Positions 7,006 through 15,672 of a DNA stretch of 32,944 nucleotides are shown here, piece by piece. The DNA lies in assembly GCA_039030125.1 (NCBI GenBank), contig JBCCEV010000024.1:1-32944 (forward strand). Reading direction: 5' to 3'. How positions within the stretch are numbered: the first letter of the stretch is position 1; every line of letters begins with the position of its first letter. A program made the position numbers and the translations under genes. This DNA is from JBCCEV01 sp039030125. Lineage in GTDB: Bacteria > Pseudomonadota > Gammaproteobacteria > Ga0077536. Below the pieces are notes generated by a model that saw nothing but the letters and a program-made list of their open reading frames with translations, searched no databases and was not told the origin of the DNA.

Positions 7006-9222
7006 ATGATCGATGACGCATTAGAGGAGCGAATCTCGCTTCTTACCCCAGTCAATAAACTCTCACAATCGCGTCAAGCAACGCTGCTCGCCCAAGCCGA
7101 TGTTCTTGAGCTTAAACGCAAGACTATTGTGTTTCGGGAAGGGGACAAAGACGACTACACCTTTTATTTGCTGGACGGCGAGCTCGACCTTACCGCCAAT
7201 GACCAGCTTATAAAGTCTGTACTTGGAGGCGACGGCTCATCATTTCAACCGCTCGCCCAGCTCCAGCCTAGGCAGATGACGGCGACCGCGAAATCCAAAG
7301 TCCGGGTTCTGCGATTGAAGCGGCGCCTGATGGATCAGCTCCTTAGTCTGGACGAGGATTTACAAGAAGACGAACAGCCACAAATCGAGGTCGAGGAAGT
7401 CGACGCTCCGGCTGGCGACTGGATGATGCTGTTGCTGCAATCAGAGCTGTTCTCAAGGCTAAAACCGTCCCAGGTTCAACAATTACTCGATCAACTCGAG
7501 AGCGTTTCTTTCGAACAAGGTGAAACGGTAATCAAGCAGGGCGAGTTCGGAGATTACTACTACATCATCCAGTCTGGTGAACTCGAAGTTGTTCGCGCGG
7601 GAAGCAAAGGCAAGGAAGTGCGCTTAGCAACAATCGGCGTTGGTGATACGTTTGGAGAAGAGGCTTTGGTCTCCACAACTAAACGTAATGCTACGGTAAG
7701 GATGCTGACTGCTGGCGAACTTGCCCGCCTCAGTAAGGAAGCGTTTCTCGATCTGGTAAAGACACCGTTGCTCAGGGCAGTCGATCGCGACGCCGCCCAA
7801 GCGCTAGTCACGCAGGGAGCAAGGTGGCTAGACGTACGCTTTGCCGATGAGCATCAGCGCAACGGCCTCGATCACAGCATCAACATACCCATCAACGCGC
7901 TGCGGATGAAGTTTGAAGAATTAGACCAGAGCGAGCGCTACGTCGCCTATTGCGATACCGGTGGTCGGAGTTCCGCCGCCGCTTTCCTACTTGCTCAGAA
8001 TGGTTTCGAAGCGTTTTATGTTAAGGACGGCGCGGTAGACGAAATGCAAGCCCAGGCATCGATTAGTGATCCGAACGCGATGGAGGAAACTTTTTCGGAC
8101 CCGGTGATCGAAGCGAATGTCGTTGCCACTGAATTATCGGTTGAATTTGAGCAGGCTAGTATTCAGGTCGAGCGCGCGAAACAGCTCATGGCCGAGGCGG
8201 AAGCGGTAAAAGCACAAGCCAAAGAACTCGTCGCCCAACAGCTCGCCGAAGAACGCGCCAAGCATGAACAAGAGATGCGGGATATGGCCGAACGTCTCAA
8301 GGAGGCGGAGAAGGTCAAAGCGCATCTGAACGCTGAGAAGGATCAAGCCGTTTTAACCGCTGCCCAAACGCATGAAGCGTTGCTCGACAGGCTCAAGAAA
8401 ACCGAGAAGACGGCCAACGAAAACCTTGAAAAAGAACGATCCAGGCTCGAGAAAACCTACCAGAAGCAAGCTGAAAAAATTGCTAACGATAAGGCGGCGC
8501 GTGAAGCATCTCTGCGCGACTCATTCACCAAGGAGCTTGAGGCAGAGCGACGCAAGTTCGAGTCCGCTTTCGCCAAGCGTACAGAGGAACTGGCGCAGGC
8601 CCGCAGCGAGCGACTGGATGCTTTGCGCGCTAGAAAGGCTGCTAAGGAAGAAAGCGATCGAATCGTCGAGAACCTCAAATCGCGCCAAGAACAGCTTGCC
8701 GAACTCAAACGCACACATGAAACCGAGCGCAATCGGCTGGTCATGCGCGCCCAAAAGCTTGAAGCAGAGACCGCCAAAGCGAACGAAGAAAAGCGTCAAG
8801 CGCTGGAAGCCCGCGACGATGCTCATCGTCGCGTTGACGAGGCGTCCCGCTTAGCCGCTCAATCCGCCAAGGAACCGGCCGAACTCTCGACGCTTGAAGA
8901 CCAGGCGCGCGACGCGGACGATATCTTAGAGAAAGCCACCGAAGTAGCCGAAGCGGCGACAAACGCGCTGGAAGAAAACGACGTTGAACTTGAACGCGCC
9001 AAGGAGGAAATGAGCGAAATCAATTTGCAAATGCAGCAAGAGCTGGACGAGTGGGTCAACGAACAAGAGGCGATCCAAGAAACCACCGATCAGCGGGGCG
9101 CGCTGTTGCGGCAAAAAGAGATCATGGATCGAATCAAAGCCCGCGCGGCCGAGAGCGCACTGCAAACCGAAGAGCACAACAAATCTCTGTTGGATGAAAT
9201 CGCCGGTCAGCTTGACGATTAA
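7006..9222 (+). CDS. Double cyclic nucleotide-binding, rhodanese and coiled-coil protein
   Basis: A 738-residue protein with four parts. Residues about 15-115 are a first, diverged CNB fold without a recognisable phosphate-binding cassette. Residues about 143-255 are a good CNB domain with the cassette FGEEAL (216-221) and RNATV (227-231), including the phosphate-contacting Arg. Residues about 265-350 are a rhodanese domain with active-site Cys316 in the loop CDTGGRS. From about 370 to 700 the protein is an almost unbroken coiled coil rich in Ala, Glu, Lys and Arg, with no signal peptide or membrane helix. CNB-CNB-rhodanese proteins of about 350 residues are known in gammaproteobacteria; the long tail is the unusual part. 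It probably senses a cyclic nucleotide in the cytoplasm; output and partner are unknown. Its last gene neighbour converges with 8 bases between. Confidence 0.88.
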   Translation: MIDDALEERISLLTPVNKLSQSRQATLLAQADVLELKRKTIVFREGDKDDYTFYLLDGELDLTANDQLIKSVLGGDGSSFQPLAQLQPRQMTATAKSKVRVLRLKRRLMDQLLSLDEDLQEDEQPQIEVEEVDAPAGDWMMLLLQSELFSRLKPSQVQQLLDQLESVSFEQGETVIKQGEFGDYYYIIQSGELEVVRAGSKGKEVRLATIGVGDTFGEEALVSTTKRNATVRMLTAGELARLSKEAFLDLVKTPLLRAVDRDAAQALVTQGARWLDVRFADEHQRNGLDHSINIPINALRMKFEELDQSERYVAYCDTGGRSSAAAFLLAQNGFEAFYVKDGAVDEMQAQASISDPNAMEETFSDPVIEANVVATELSVEFEQASIQVERAKQLMAEAEAVKAQAKELVAQQLAEERAKHEQEMRDMAERLKEAEKVKAHLNAEKDQAVLTAAQTHEALLDRLKKTEKTANENLEKERSRLEKTYQKQAEKIANDKAAREASLRDSFTKELEAERRKFESAFAKRTEELAQARSERLDALRARKAAKEESDRIVENLKSRQEQLAELKRTHETERNRLVMRAQKLEAETAKANEEKRQALEARDDAHRRVDEASRLAAQSAKEPAELSTLEDQARDADDILEKATEVAEAATNALEENDVELERAKEEMSEINLQMQQELDEWVNEQEAIQETTDQRGALLRQKEIMDRIKARAAESALQTEEHNKSLLDEIAGQLDD

Positions 9223-9230
9223 GCCATCAG

Positions 9231-9674
9231 TTACGCGGCGGCGCCCGACTCGTCACAAAGTTGATCCGATATAAAGCGATTAAGCACACGCTCGGAGGAA
9301 ACGTCCATCTTTGCAAAGCGCACGCCGACGATAAAACGAGGCTCATCATCGACGGTGGTGATGTACATCAATTGACCCCGCACAATCATTCGACCGCCCT
9401 CGTCACCGAGGGGTAAAACAACAGCCGCATTAACAAACGGCGGGTTTGGTCCGAGCTTACCTCCGGTGGGATGAATACTGCGGGCGGCTTCAACATCGCA
9501 GCGTAATTGAAAGCCATCGGGCGACACGTTGATCAATATGGCTTCGGTTTTCGAGCCGTCATCGGTGCTCAACGATATTTTGGTGTTGATCGGGATCCGC
9601 GGATAGCGGCGCTGCTCATCAAGCTTTTCGACAAGCTGCCAGGCCAGGCCGTCTTTGTTCTGAAACTTCGACAT
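9231..9674 (-). CDS. PilZ domain-containing protein
   Basis: A 147-residue single-domain protein with both cyclic di-GMP motifs of PilZ: RRYPR (Arg22 and Arg26 of RxxxR) and NVSPDG (Asn49, Ser51, Gly54 of the D/NxSxxG motif). The rest is a beta barrel with a C-terminal helix, typical of stand-alone PilZ effectors. It should bind cyclic di-GMP and act through an unidentified partner. It is convergent with the CNB-rhodanese gene, and the Sel1 gene lies upstream on the same strand, 115 bases away. Confidence 0.9.
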   Translation of the reverse strand: MSKFQNKDGLAWQLVEKLDEQRRYPRIPINTKISLSTDDGSKTEAILINVSPDGFQLRCDVEAARSIHPTGGKLGPNPPFVNAAVVLPLGDEGGRMIVRGQLMYITTVDDEPRFIVGVRFAKMDVSSERVLNRFISDQLCDESGAAA

Positions 9675-9683
9675 TGGGCTTTA

Positions 9684-9710
9684 CTCAAAATACTTTCCTC
9701 AAGTTTTGAG
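9684..9710. repeat. Inverted repeat upstream of the PilZ gene
   Basis: The arms CTCAAAA (9684-9690) and TTTTGAG (9704-9710) are perfectly complementary and separated by 13 bases, directly upstream of the PilZ start. This could be an operator or a leader hairpin. No matching -35/-10 pair was found on the minus strand. Confidence 0.35.
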
Positions 9711-9789
9711 CATCGGCGCGATAAGTTTTGGAAACGGGTCACAAAACCATGCGGCGCAATCGTCGGAAAAGCCAATTACGTGGAATCGA

Positions 9790-10626
9790 TCACAAACCGA
9801 GATGCCGCTGACGCAACTCGATGACGCGTGAGTGCGCGCGTGCCCGTTGCTCGGGACTAAGTTGCTCACGCACCATTTCGAGATTCTGCACAGCCACGTT
9901 AAGACCGCCATCGCGGGCCAGCACAAACCAGGCGAACGCCTCGACCAAGTCCGCGGTTACGCCCTCGCCCCGGAGATAAGCGGTACCCAAACTGTTCTGA
10001 GCTGCGCCCAGCCCGCCCTCGGCCGCGCTCCGCCACCAGCGCAGACATTCGTTCAAATCGCGCCGCACGCCCAAACCGCGACGATAAATGATCCCTAGGT
10101 TGTAGGCAGATTTGGCGACTCCCGCCTTAGCGGCAGTCAGCCAAAGCGTTCTCGCCTTATCAAAATCCCGCTTGCCGGTAGCACCGTGATACCAAGCCAA
10201 GCCCAGTTCATGGGTCGCTTTTAAGTCGCCCGCCGCCACCGCGCTCGAGAGTAGCGAAATTGCCTGCGCGGCTGATTGCTCATCGAGCGGGTTTCGCAGC
10301 AGCATTTGCGCAAGGTTGACCCGCGCCTTGTTGCTGCCCTGGCGCGCCGCCTCCTCATACCACTGGCGCGCTTTCGGCTTGTCGGCAACCGCCCCCCAAC
10401 CCTTCTGGTAGGCAAGCCCCAAATAGAACTGGGCAGTAACCTCACCAGACTTAGCCGCGCGCAGAAATATGGGGAAAGCGAACCCATAATCCTTCTCTCG
10501 GAAAGCGGCGATTGCCTCGTCCAGCGTACTTTGGCCCCGCGCACCACCCGGGTTCGCCGCCAACAGTGTGCACAGAAACAGGGCCGAGAGGGATCGACAG
10601 GTGAATTTAAGGTCCGCCGCGCGCAT
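9790..10626 (-). CDS. Exported Sel1-repeat protein
   Basis: A 278-residue protein with an N-terminal signal peptide (hydrophobic SLSALFLCTLLAANPGGARG) and then six or so Sel1-like repeats of about 36 residues, shown by recurring A-x-x-x-LG-x-x-Y and G-x-x-x-D-x-x-x-A patterns (for example AQFYLGLAYQKGWG and AQNSLGTAYLRGEG). Sel1 repeats form alpha-solenoids that scaffold protein contacts, often in the periplasm or envelope signalling. No enzymatic domain is present. It is divergent from moxR, with 37 bases between starts. Partner unknown. Confidence 0.88.
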   Translation of the reverse strand: MRAADLKFTCRSLSALFLCTLLAANPGGARGQSTLDEAIAAFREKDYGFAFPIFLRAAKSGEVTAQFYLGLAYQKGWGAVADKPKARQWYEEAARQGSNKARVNLAQMLLRNPLDEQSAAQAISLLSSAVAAGDLKATHELGLAWYHGATGKRDFDKARTLWLTAAKAGVAKSAYNLGIIYRRGLGVRRDLNECLRWWRSAAEGGLGAAQNSLGTAYLRGEGVTADLVEAFAWFVLARDGGLNVAVQNLEMVREQLSPEQRARAHSRVIELRQRHLGL

Positions 10627-10663
10627 GTTTTACAATGTAGCGTGAATTACAGAAATAGGCTCC

Positions 10664-11524
10664 ATGATGGCCACCGATAAATTTTCCGGTACTGACTCTT
10701 ATATCGCCACCGAAGACCTCATGATGGCAGTGAATGCCGCGATCACGCTACAGCGCCCCTTGTTGGTCAAAGGTGAGCCCGGTACGGGCAAAACGATGCT
10801 CGCCGAAGAAGTGGCGCAGTCGCTCGACCGCCCGCTGCTCCAATGGCACATAAAATCCACGACCAAAGCTGCCAAGGGCCTATACGAATACGATGCCGTG
10901 GCCCGTTTACGCGATTCTCAGCTAGGCGAGGAATCGGTAGGCGATATCTCGAACTACATCGTTAAGGGCAAACTCTGGGAAGCCTTTGAACAGGACGTCC
11001 AACCGGTCTTGCTCATCGATGAGATTGACAAGGCGGATATTGAATTTCCTAACGACCTTCTGCAGGAACTGGATCGCATGGAATTCTACGTCTACGAAAC
11101 TAAGACAACGATTAAGGCGGTCCATCGTCCTATCATCATCATTACTAGCAATAATGAAAAAGAACTTCCCGACGCTTTCCTGCGGCGCTGCTTTTTCCAT
11201 TACATCGCATTTCCAGACCGAGAAACCATGGAAAGCATCGTGAACGTGCATTTCCCCGATATTAAAAAGCGATTGCTCAACGAGGCACTTGAGTGCTTCT
11301 TCGAATTACGTGATTTGCCGGGCCTGAAGAAGAAGCCCTCAACATCAGAAGTTCTCGATTGGATAAAGCTCTTGGTGGCCGAGGATATCCCTCCCGAGGC
11401 ATTGCGGGAGAAGGATTCGCAGAAAGCGATCCCGAAACTCTACGGCGCCCTGTTGAAGAACGAGCAAGACATGCACCTGTTCGAAAGACTGGTATTCATG
11501 TCCCGGCAGTCCAGTGCTAGTTGA
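10664..11524 (+). CDS. MoxR family AAA+ ATPase
   Basis: A 286-residue ATPase with Walker A GEPGTGKT (37-44), Walker B LLIDEIDKAD (Asp119, Glu120), sensor 1 TSNN (161-164) and the conserved Arg pair at 174-175. MoxR ATPases act as chaperones that insert cofactors or remodel partner complexes, almost always with a VWA protein encoded next to them, as here. The start could be either of two consecutive ATGs (10664 or 10667). Its last 11 bases overlap the VWA gene, so translation is probably coupled. Confidence 0.93.
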   Translation: MMATDKFSGTDSYIATEDLMMAVNAAITLQRPLLVKGEPGTGKTMLAEEVAQSLDRPLLQWHIKSTTKAAKGLYEYDAVARLRDSQLGEESVGDISNYIVKGKLWEAFEQDVQPVLLIDEIDKADIEFPNDLLQELDRMEFYVYETKTTIKAVHRPIIIITSNNEKELPDAFLRRCFFHYIAFPDRETMESIVNVHFPDIKKRLLNEALECFFELRDLPGLKKKPSTSEVLDWIKLLVAEDIPPEALREKDSQKAIPKLYGALLKNEQDMHLFERLVFMSRQSSAS

Positions 11525-12698
11525 TCTCTTCTACAAGCTGAAAAAGGTTCAGATCCCGGTTTCGCTAACCGAGTATTTGACGCTGCTGCGGGCGATGGAA
11601 GCCGGTGTCGCGGGGGTGAGCGTTGACGATTTTTATTACCTGTCGCGCACGTCACTGGTAAAAGACGAGCGTTATTTCGATCGTTTCGACCAGGTTTTTG
11701 GCGAGCATTTTCGTGGTCAGCAGGTGATTTTCGAAGAGCTGTTCGGCGAAATTCCCATGGAATGGCTGCAGAAACAGAAGGAACTCAACCTGAGCGAGGA
11801 GGAAAAGGCTTTAATCGAGAGCCTCGGAGGCTGGGAAAAGCTCATGGAAACGCTGCGCGAGCGGTTAGAGGAACAAAAGAAAGAGCATCATGGCGGCAAC
11901 AAAATGATCGGAACAGGCGGCACCTCGCCATTTGGCGCGCATGGCTATAACCCGGAAGGGATCCGCATGGGCCAGGAAGAAGGGAAGCACGGCCGCGCGG
12001 TTAAAGTTTGGGACCGTCGCGAATACAAAAATCTCGATGATGAGCTCGAACTGGGTACGCGGAACATCAAAATCGCGTTGCGTCAATTGCGGCGTTTCGC
12101 CCGTGAAGGAGCCGAGGAAGAACTTGATCTTGACGACACCATCAACGCGACAGCCAAAAAAGCAGGCCTGCTCGACATCAAGATGGTCCCGGAAAGGCAC
12201 AACGCGACAAAATTATTGTTATTCCTAGATGTCGGCGGTTCGATGGACCCGTACGTCAAAGTCTGCGAGGAGCTTTTTTCGGCGACGCGCGCCGAATTCA
12301 AACATCTGGAGCATTTCTACTTCCACAATTTTGTCTACGAAACGGTGTGGCGCGATAACAAGATGCGGGCTAACGTGCGTCATCCGACGACCCAGATCAT
12401 GCATAAATATGGGGCCGATCATAAAGTTGTGTTTGTCGGCGACGCGACAATGAGTCCCTACGAGATTATGTCGGTGGGGGGCAGCGTCGAGCACTGGAAC
12501 GAAGAGCCTGGCGCAACTTGGATGGCGCGTTTGATGTCGATTTATCCATACGCGGTTTGGCTCAACCCCCAACCCGAAAACTACTGGGGACATATTCCGT
12601 CAATTGGCATGGTGAAAGAATTGATGTCGGATCGCATGTTTCCACTGACGCTCGACGGTCTCGAGCGGGCAATGAAGGCGCTTAAGAAAGCTCACTGA
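11514..12698 (+). CDS. CoxE-like VWA domain protein
   Basis: A 394-residue protein forming the usual pair with the upstream MoxR ATPase. The N-terminal half is helical (VDLFYKLKKVQIPVSLTEYL at the start). The VWA domain begins near residue 233, with metal-site segment DVGGSMD (239-245), in which the first Ser of the usual DxSxS is replaced by Gly. This variant is typical of this CoxE-like subfamily, to my knowledge. Later conserved parts are HFYFHN, VGDATMSPYEI, and EHWNEEPGATW. The start is GTG 11514 inside the moxR end. Likely role: substrate adaptor in a MoxR-VWA chaperone system; the client is not evident. Confidence 0.92.
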   Translation: MLVDLFYKLKKVQIPVSLTEYLTLLRAMEAGVAGVSVDDFYYLSRTSLVKDERYFDRFDQVFGEHFRGQQVIFEELFGEIPMEWLQKQKELNLSEEEKALIESLGGWEKLMETLRERLEEQKKEHHGGNKMIGTGGTSPFGAHGYNPEGIRMGQEEGKHGRAVKVWDRREYKNLDDELELGTRNIKIALRQLRRFAREGAEEELDLDDTINATAKKAGLLDIKMVPERHNATKLLLFLDVGGSMDPYVKVCEELFSATRAEFKHLEHFYFHNFVYETVWRDNKMRANVRHPTTQIMHKYGADHKVVFVGDATMSPYEIMSVGGSVEHWNEEPGATWMARLMSIYPYAVWLNPQPENYWGHIPSIGMVKELMSDRMFPLTLDGLERAMKALKKAH

Positions 12699-12731
12699 TA
12701 ACACCCTTAGTTCTGGGTCAGGCGTGAACCG

Positions 12732-12950
12732 TTGTTTCGTCGCTCCACCTCGCTGATAGTCATCACCTATCTGATTCTTCTGGGTATGGCGGTACCCTGG
12801 TACTGGCCTGCCCAGACCACGGCGCTGCTTGGGGGTGTACCGGTCTGGGTGGTGAGCGCCGTGGTATGTTCCTTCCTCGCCTCATGCTTCACTGCATTCC
12901 TACTAGCAAAACCGTGGCCGGCAGAACGCGAAGAATCGCCGCATGAGTAA
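12732..12950 (+). CDS. DUF3311 small membrane protein
   Basis: A 72-residue protein with two membrane helices (about residues 7-24 and 37-60) and a charged cytoplasmic tail, matching the DUF3311 pattern of small proteins encoded directly before sodium:solute symporters. The start is a TTG at 12732. The last 8 bases overlap the symporter start, consistent with a fixed partner or accessory subunit role, which is an inference from gene order. Confidence 0.82.
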   Translation: MFRRSTSLIVITYLILLGMAVPWYWPAQTTALLGGVPVWVVSAVVCSFLASCFTAFLLAKPWPAEREESPHE

Positions 12951-14460
12951 TCTGGCGCCACTCGGCCTGGGTGCTTGGCTTTTCATCGGTCTGTATCTCA
13001 GCTCGCTACTGGTGATCGGCGTCATCGCCAGACGCGCACGTCGTGAAGATACCCTCAACGACTTCTACCTCGCTGGTCACGGTTTCGGCTTCACGGTTCT
13101 ATTCCTGACGCTGTTCGCAACGCAATACAGCGGCAATACTTTTTTTGCGTTCACTGGGGCCACCTATCGAACCGGATATTCCTGGATCCTTAGCCTGCAT
13201 TTCATGACGACCGTGGTCGTTGGCTATCTGATCTTTGCGCCAAAACTCTACCAACTCAGCAAAGCTCGAAATTACTTAACGCCAACCGATTTCGTCACCG
13301 ATCGATTTGGTCATCGAGGATTAAGCCTCTTGGTGACGATGGTAATGCTGGCGGTGTTGGCCAACTTTCTACTGGCTCAGTTGATGGCGATGGGCCGCGC
13401 CATGCAGGGGTTATCTGGCGACGGCGGGGGAATCGCCTACATCATCGGCGTTATTTTGCTTGCCGCTATTATGGTGATCTACGGCACCTTGGGAGGATTA
13501 CGCGCGATCGCCTGGACCGACGCGATTCAAGGCGCAATCTTAGGCTCAGGCTTTATCGTCCTTGCAATTTTACTGTTGGATCGTTTTGGTCCAATTGAGC
13601 AGGCTACCGAAATTATCCGACAGCGTGACTACGCTGGGGATTCTCGCTACACCCTGGTTCCCGACGCTAACCGCACGCGTGAATGGTTTAGCTACATCAT
13701 TGCGGTTGGATTCGGGATTTGTTTGTATCCACAAGCCATCCAGCGAATCTATGCCGCCAGGTCGGCGCGGGTTTTGCGAAAAAGTTTGGCGGTGATGGTT
13801 TTCATGCCGCTGCCGACGATGTTGATTAGCCTGCTCGCCGGGATCATGGCGCTCGCTTATTTGCCGGGTCTGCAAGGTGCATCCGCGGACCAGATTTTTG
13901 GGCGCGTGTTGCGTGAAATTCAAGTGCATTCAACCTTTGGTTACGGCTTGGTGGTACTCACCATGGCTGCCGTCCTAGCGGCGATGATGTCCACCGCAGA
14001 TTCCGCGTTACTATCGATTTCTTCGATCTTCACCAAAGACCTCTACAAGCCGCTCAAGGGCAATGCCGTCAGTGAAGCAAAGCTGACGCGCATCGGGAAA
14101 ATTTGCTCGTGGGCGGTGATTACCCTGCTTATCGTCTTGGCGATTTTGCTGCGCGAGAAATCGTCTCTCGTGGCGCTCATGGATCGTAAGATCGACCTCC
14201 TGATCCAATTGTTTCCTACATTCATGGTGGGAATACACTGGCGGCGCATGGCAGCAACGCCCGTGTTTGTCGGCCTGATAACAGGTGTTTCTTTAGCGCT
14301 GATCCTGGCGTTTGGCGATTTTAGTTTCGTCCATAAAGGCAAACTATGGGGTATTCACGCAGGCTTGGTCGCGCTGATCCCCAACCTCTTAATCGCGTTG
14401 GTCGGCTCTTCTTTGGCAGCGCCTGCGCGCACGGAGATGTCGTCCCTTGGAGACAGGTAG
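12943..14460 (+). CDS. Sodium:solute symporter family (SSS) transporter
   Basis: A 505-residue integral membrane protein with about 13 predicted helices. SSS features include the DFYLAGHGFG segment after helix 1, ATQYSGNTFFAFTGATYRTGYSW in helices 2-3 and MMSTADSALLSISSIFTKDLY in helix 8. Such carriers use sodium or proton gradients to import organic acids, amino acids, vitamins or sugars; the substrate cannot be read here. It overlaps the DUF3311 gene by 8 bases. It closes the moxR-vwa-DUF3311-SSS run. Confidence 0.92.
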   Translation: MSNLAPLGLGAWLFIGLYLSSLLVIGVIARRARREDTLNDFYLAGHGFGFTVLFLTLFATQYSGNTFFAFTGATYRTGYSWILSLHFMTTVVVGYLIFAPKLYQLSKARNYLTPTDFVTDRFGHRGLSLLVTMVMLAVLANFLLAQLMAMGRAMQGLSGDGGGIAYIIGVILLAAIMVIYGTLGGLRAIAWTDAIQGAILGSGFIVLAILLLDRFGPIEQATEIIRQRDYAGDSRYTLVPDANRTREWFSYIIAVGFGICLYPQAIQRIYAARSARVLRKSLAVMVFMPLPTMLISLLAGIMALAYLPGLQGASADQIFGRVLREIQVHSTFGYGLVVLTMAAVLAAMMSTADSALLSISSIFTKDLYKPLKGNAVSEAKLTRIGKICSWAVITLLIVLAILLREKSSLVALMDRKIDLLIQLFPTFMVGIHWRRMAATPVFVGLITGVSLALILAFGDFSFVHKGKLWGIHAGLVALIPNLLIALVGSSLAAPARTEMSSLGDR

Positions 14461-14468
14461 AAACTTAA

Positions 14469-14482
14469 CGCCAGCGCTGGCG
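14469..14482. repeat. 14-base perfect palindrome after the symporter gene
   Basis: CGCCAGCGCTGGCG begins 8 bases after the symporter stop. It lacks a loop and a T-run, so it is not a standard terminator; it could be a protein-binding site. Confidence 0.3.
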
Positions 14483-14627
14483 CGCCGAGATTGTGGCTGT
14501 TTCGTCAGAAAACACCGTGAAACCATGATGCAGTTGGCACTCCGGGGGTCCAAATTTGAGCTGGCGAGGATGTGGAACGGGGCTTGCTTCGTGGATTGGA
14601 AAATAGATTTCCACGGAGAAGAACACC

Positions 14628-14843
14628 ATGGACAACGTAGAGGCGCTGTATCCCTTGCCCGAATCGGCGAGTTACCGGGGCTATCAAGATCTCGACGGTC
14701 AGTTCATACCTTTCGAGGCGGCAGATGAAGTTTTCGTCCGCGCTCAGGCATTGGGAGCGAGAGTCCTGTTGCGATTGGAACTCGATGACCAGCAGGCCCT
14801 TAAAGGTAAGTTCTACACCAACGATCGCAGTCTTTGTAGTTAG
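14628..14843 (+). CDS. Small hypothetical protein (71 residues)
   Basis: A 71-residue reading frame beginning MDNVEALYPLPESASYRGYQ, with GGAG nine bases before the ATG. The sequence has a normal mix of residues, Leu/Ala/Glu-rich in the second half, with one Cys near the end and no signal peptide or membrane helix. I do not recognise a family. The good ribosome binding site and the fact that it fills an otherwise empty 455-base stretch favour a real gene. A possible leader hairpin (CGTGGA 14590-14595 with TCCACG 14610-14615) ends just before the ribosome binding site. Confidence 0.55.
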   Translation: MDNVEALYPLPESASYRGYQDLDGQFIPFEAADEVFVRAQALGARVLLRLELDDQQALKGKFYTNDRSLCS

Positions 14844-14915
14844 CTCACGCCCAACCCTCCAGCAGCGGCTGCCGCCAAATTTTACGCGGCGCGCGGCCTC
14901 TAGCAGCGCTTCTCA

Positions 14916-15599
14916 ATGAAACGCGCTGCTTATCCCTTCTTAGCGATAGCCGCCCTGTTGGCAATTCTCTACGGCCGCACTTTTTACTTAGAAGGCGATA
15001 AGTGGTTTCCCCTGGAGCGTGGACGATGGTGGCTTTACGATGCAGAGCGCGTCGTGCTGGACGAACAAGAAAACTTTAGGGTCGTCGTCAATAACCTGGG
15101 CTCCTATCTTGACGGCTCAGTCAGGGTATTTCGTCAGCGCTGGCAAAACCGCCGGGATCTAGCGCTCACGATCGAGGACGGCCAAGTGCTGCGCCGAACA
15201 GGCTCGCAACTCTCAATTGTGGTCCCGAAACCTCAAGATCAAAATACTTGGCAGGTGTCCTCGCACTTGGGGCTGGTGGAAAGCAAAACCTTCGCCCGCC
15301 AAGACCGTTTGCGGATCAGGCGAATACCGATAACGCTGGAAAAGCGGATCGCCGAGCGTGCTGTCAATCTGTCCATGCCAACAGGCATATTCGAAAGTTG
15401 CCTGTTGATTGAGGGGATCGGGATCACGCATGTTCCGACCGACCGGGGAAACTCACGCACCGAGGTCACCGTAACAACTCAAGAGTGGTTTGCACCCGGG
15501 ATCGGCCTTGTCCGCTATCGTCGCGATGAGACCGCCGATAGCCCCTTCCTCATCAGCGGGCGGGAAGTTTGGTCGCTGACTGAATTTGGGGGAGATTAG
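14916..15599 (+). CDS. Hypothetical protein with N-terminal membrane anchor
   Basis: A 227-residue protein with a hydrophobic N-terminus (AAYPFLAIAALLAILYG, signal anchor or signal peptide) followed by a beta-rich domain. The opening segment, WFPLERGRWWLYDAE, and the C-terminal TQEWFAPGIGLVRYRRDE resemble a widespread class of uncharacterised exported proteins with a 'W-P-L-x-x-G ... Y-A-P-G-V-G-L-V' pattern. It has a single Cys (near residue 161). No function is known to me. It lies 73 bases before trpE, which has its own promoter. Confidence 0.75.
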   Translation: MKRAAYPFLAIAALLAILYGRTFYLEGDKWFPLERGRWWLYDAERVVLDEQENFRVVVNNLGSYLDGSVRVFRQRWQNRRDLALTIEDGQVLRRTGSQLSIVVPKPQDQNTWQVSSHLGLVESKTFARQDRLRIRRIPITLEKRIAERAVNLSMPTGIFESCLLIEGIGITHVPTDRGNSRTEVTVTTQEWFAPGIGLVRYRRDETADSPFLISGREVWSLTEFGGD

Positions 15600-15607
15600 C
15601 GCAAGTA

Positions 15608-15636
15608 TTGAATGCCGCCCGGCGATTTTCTACACT
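15608..15636 (+). promoter_or_regulatory. Sigma-70 promoter for trpE-gshA
   Basis: TTGAAT (15608-15613) and TACACT (15631-15636) are separated by exactly 17 bases, predicting transcription from about 15643, 30 bases before the trpE ATG. No Trp-rich leader peptide or attenuator hairpin is visible in the leader. Confidence 0.55.
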
Positions 15637-15672
15637 GCGCCCCCCGCGCCGGTCCTCAGGCACTGTAACTCC

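Noticed and set aside
10631..10636. TACAAT as a -10 box for moxR
   Set aside because: No acceptable -35 box at 16-19 bases spacing, so not reported as a promoter.
11514..12698. Gly in the VWA metal-site motif (DVGGSMD) as evidence of an inactive domain
   Set aside because: As far as I know this variant is the normal form in this CoxE-like subfamily, so it is not a peculiarity of this gene.
15586..15672. Upstream extension of the trpE reading frame
   Set aside because: It overlaps the previous gene and the trpE promoter, and the usual TrpE N-terminus begins at the ATG 15673.
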